From NCBI RefSeq assembly GCF_004138215.1, contig NZ_RYYS01000032.1, positions 124,001 through 188,000 of the forward strand: DNA of 64,000 bases. The letters run 5' to 3'. The notes beneath the pieces were generated by a model, which worked only from the letters and a program-made list of their open reading frames with translations, had not been told where the DNA came from and did no database searches. Origin of the DNA: Anaerophilus nitritigenes. Lineage in GTDB: Bacteria; Bacillota; Clostridia; Peptostreptococcales; Thermotaleaceae. This document shows, piece after piece, positions 63,648 to 64,000 of this stretch (positions within the stretch are counted from its first letter, which is position 1; each line of letters opens with the position of its first letter). The translations under genes and the position numbers were made by a program.

Positions 63648-64000
63648 ATGAAAGTAAAAAATAAAAGTATTATTTTTTTTATATGCTTTATTTTAATCTT
63701 AAACAACGGACTATTTATAGCAAATGCAGAGGAATTTCATGTAGATGCTAAATCAGCTATTTTAATAGATGCAGGAAGTGGGAAAATTATTTATGAAAAA
63801 AATTCTCATGATAAACTTCCACCTGCTAGTGTAACAAAAATAATGACCATGTTACTTGCTATGGAAGCCATAGACCAAGGAAAGATTTCACTTAAAGATG
63901 ATATTACAATTAGTGAGAGAGCTTCTTCTATGGGAGGAAGTCAACTTTATTTAGAACCAGGAGAGTCAAAAAGTGTAGATCAGCTTTTAAAAGGGATTGC
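63648..64000 (+). CDS. D-alanyl-D-alanine carboxypeptidase (DacF-like), 3' end outside window
   Basis: The 117 visible codons start at ATG with AAGGAGG 5-6 bp upstream and run off the right edge. A signal peptide (about 1-26, ending in ANA) is followed by a penicillin-binding peptidase S11 domain with SAILIDAGSGKIIYEKNSHDKLPPASVTKIMTM. The SVTK tetrad (SxxK, catalytic Ser) is at about 64-67. Such enzymes trim the terminal D-Ala of peptidoglycan. Position after xerD matches dacF in B. subtilis, which lies before spoIIA. Vegetative DacA/B cannot be excluded. Confidence 0.9.
   Translation, partial: MKVKNKSIIFFICFILILNNGLFIANAEEFHVDAKSAILIDAGSGKIIYEKNSHDKLPPASVTKIMTMLLAMEAIDQGKISLKDDITISERASSMGGSQLYLEPGESKSVDQLLKGI

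Overview
The window is a continuous chromosomal backbone segment of an AT-rich, Gram-positive-type, endospore-forming and flagellated member of the Clostridia. The evidence is the very low GC, strong GGAGG-type ribosome binding sites with many TTG and GTG starts, PolC-type DNA polymerase III, a T-box leader, a Bacillus-type LexA box, and sporulation genes (spoVS, spoIIM, a YmxH-like gene, spoIIIE/ftsK, a dacF-like gene). All long genes lie on the + strand. I see no insertion sequence, prophage, CRISPR array, rRNA or tRNA. The genus cannot be fixed from sequence alone; gene content resembles the Alkaliphilus/Crassaminicella-like Clostridia.

Layout. (1) 1-13168 is the 3' half of a flagellar/chemotaxis operon: flhB (cut by the window edge), flhA, flhF, flhG, a PilZ gene, cheB, cheA, cheW, cheC, cheD, a small membrane protein, the flagellar sigma factor, fapA, a lysine-rich protein and a SwrB-like membrane protein. 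(2) 13371-21535 holds translation and envelope precursor genes: rpsB, tsf, pyrH, frr, a 61-aa PASTA-like protein, uppS, cdsA, dxr, rseP, ispG. (3) 21584-36044 holds polC and then the rimP-nusA-rnpM-ylxQ-infB-rbfA-nrnA-truB-ribF-rpsO-pnp series. (4) 36151-43733 holds a polysaccharide deacetylase, an M16 peptidase, dut, a YmxH-like gene, aspartokinase, tepA and ftsK/spoIIIE. (5) 43750-51352 holds mnmH, rimO, pgsA, cinA, recA, rny and spoVS. (6) 51494-56134 holds a PHP phosphoesterase, purB and a proline T-box with proA-proB. (7) 56307-64000 holds a SteA/SteB-like envelope cluster with two glycosyl-type transferases, DUF3866, nudF, spoIIM, a small membrane protein, xerD and the start of a dacF-like carboxypeptidase.

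Regions 1-5 follow, almost gene for gene, the Bacillus subtilis order flhB...sigD-swrB-rpsB...rseP-polC-rimP...pnp-ylxY-mlpA-ymxH-dapG-tepA-spoIIIE...pgsA-cinA-recA-rny-spoVS. Region 7 follows nudF-spoIIM-xerD-dacF. Departures from that order are therefore informative: ispG instead of proS, PilZ, PASTA-like, dut and mnmH insertions, and no spoVF, asd or ymdB.

The most interesting item is a 54-codon gene on the minus strand (60903-61067), divergent from nudF. It aligns without gaps over about 37 residues to my recollection of B. subtilis MciZ, the mother-cell inhibitor of FtsZ. It sits next to nudF, as mciZ does, and has a good sigma-E-type promoter. Other notable signals are RNA-level. recA has its Shine-Dalgarno separated from its ATG by a hairpin of exactly the length that restores normal spacing. 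rny apparently starts at ATT behind a leader terminator. A deacetylase mRNA has its start codon inside an 11-bp hairpin. Sigma-H, sigma-E and sigma-F-like promoters match the known sporulation regulons of spoVS, spoIIM and dacF. Coordinates given for promoters and hairpins were read by eye.
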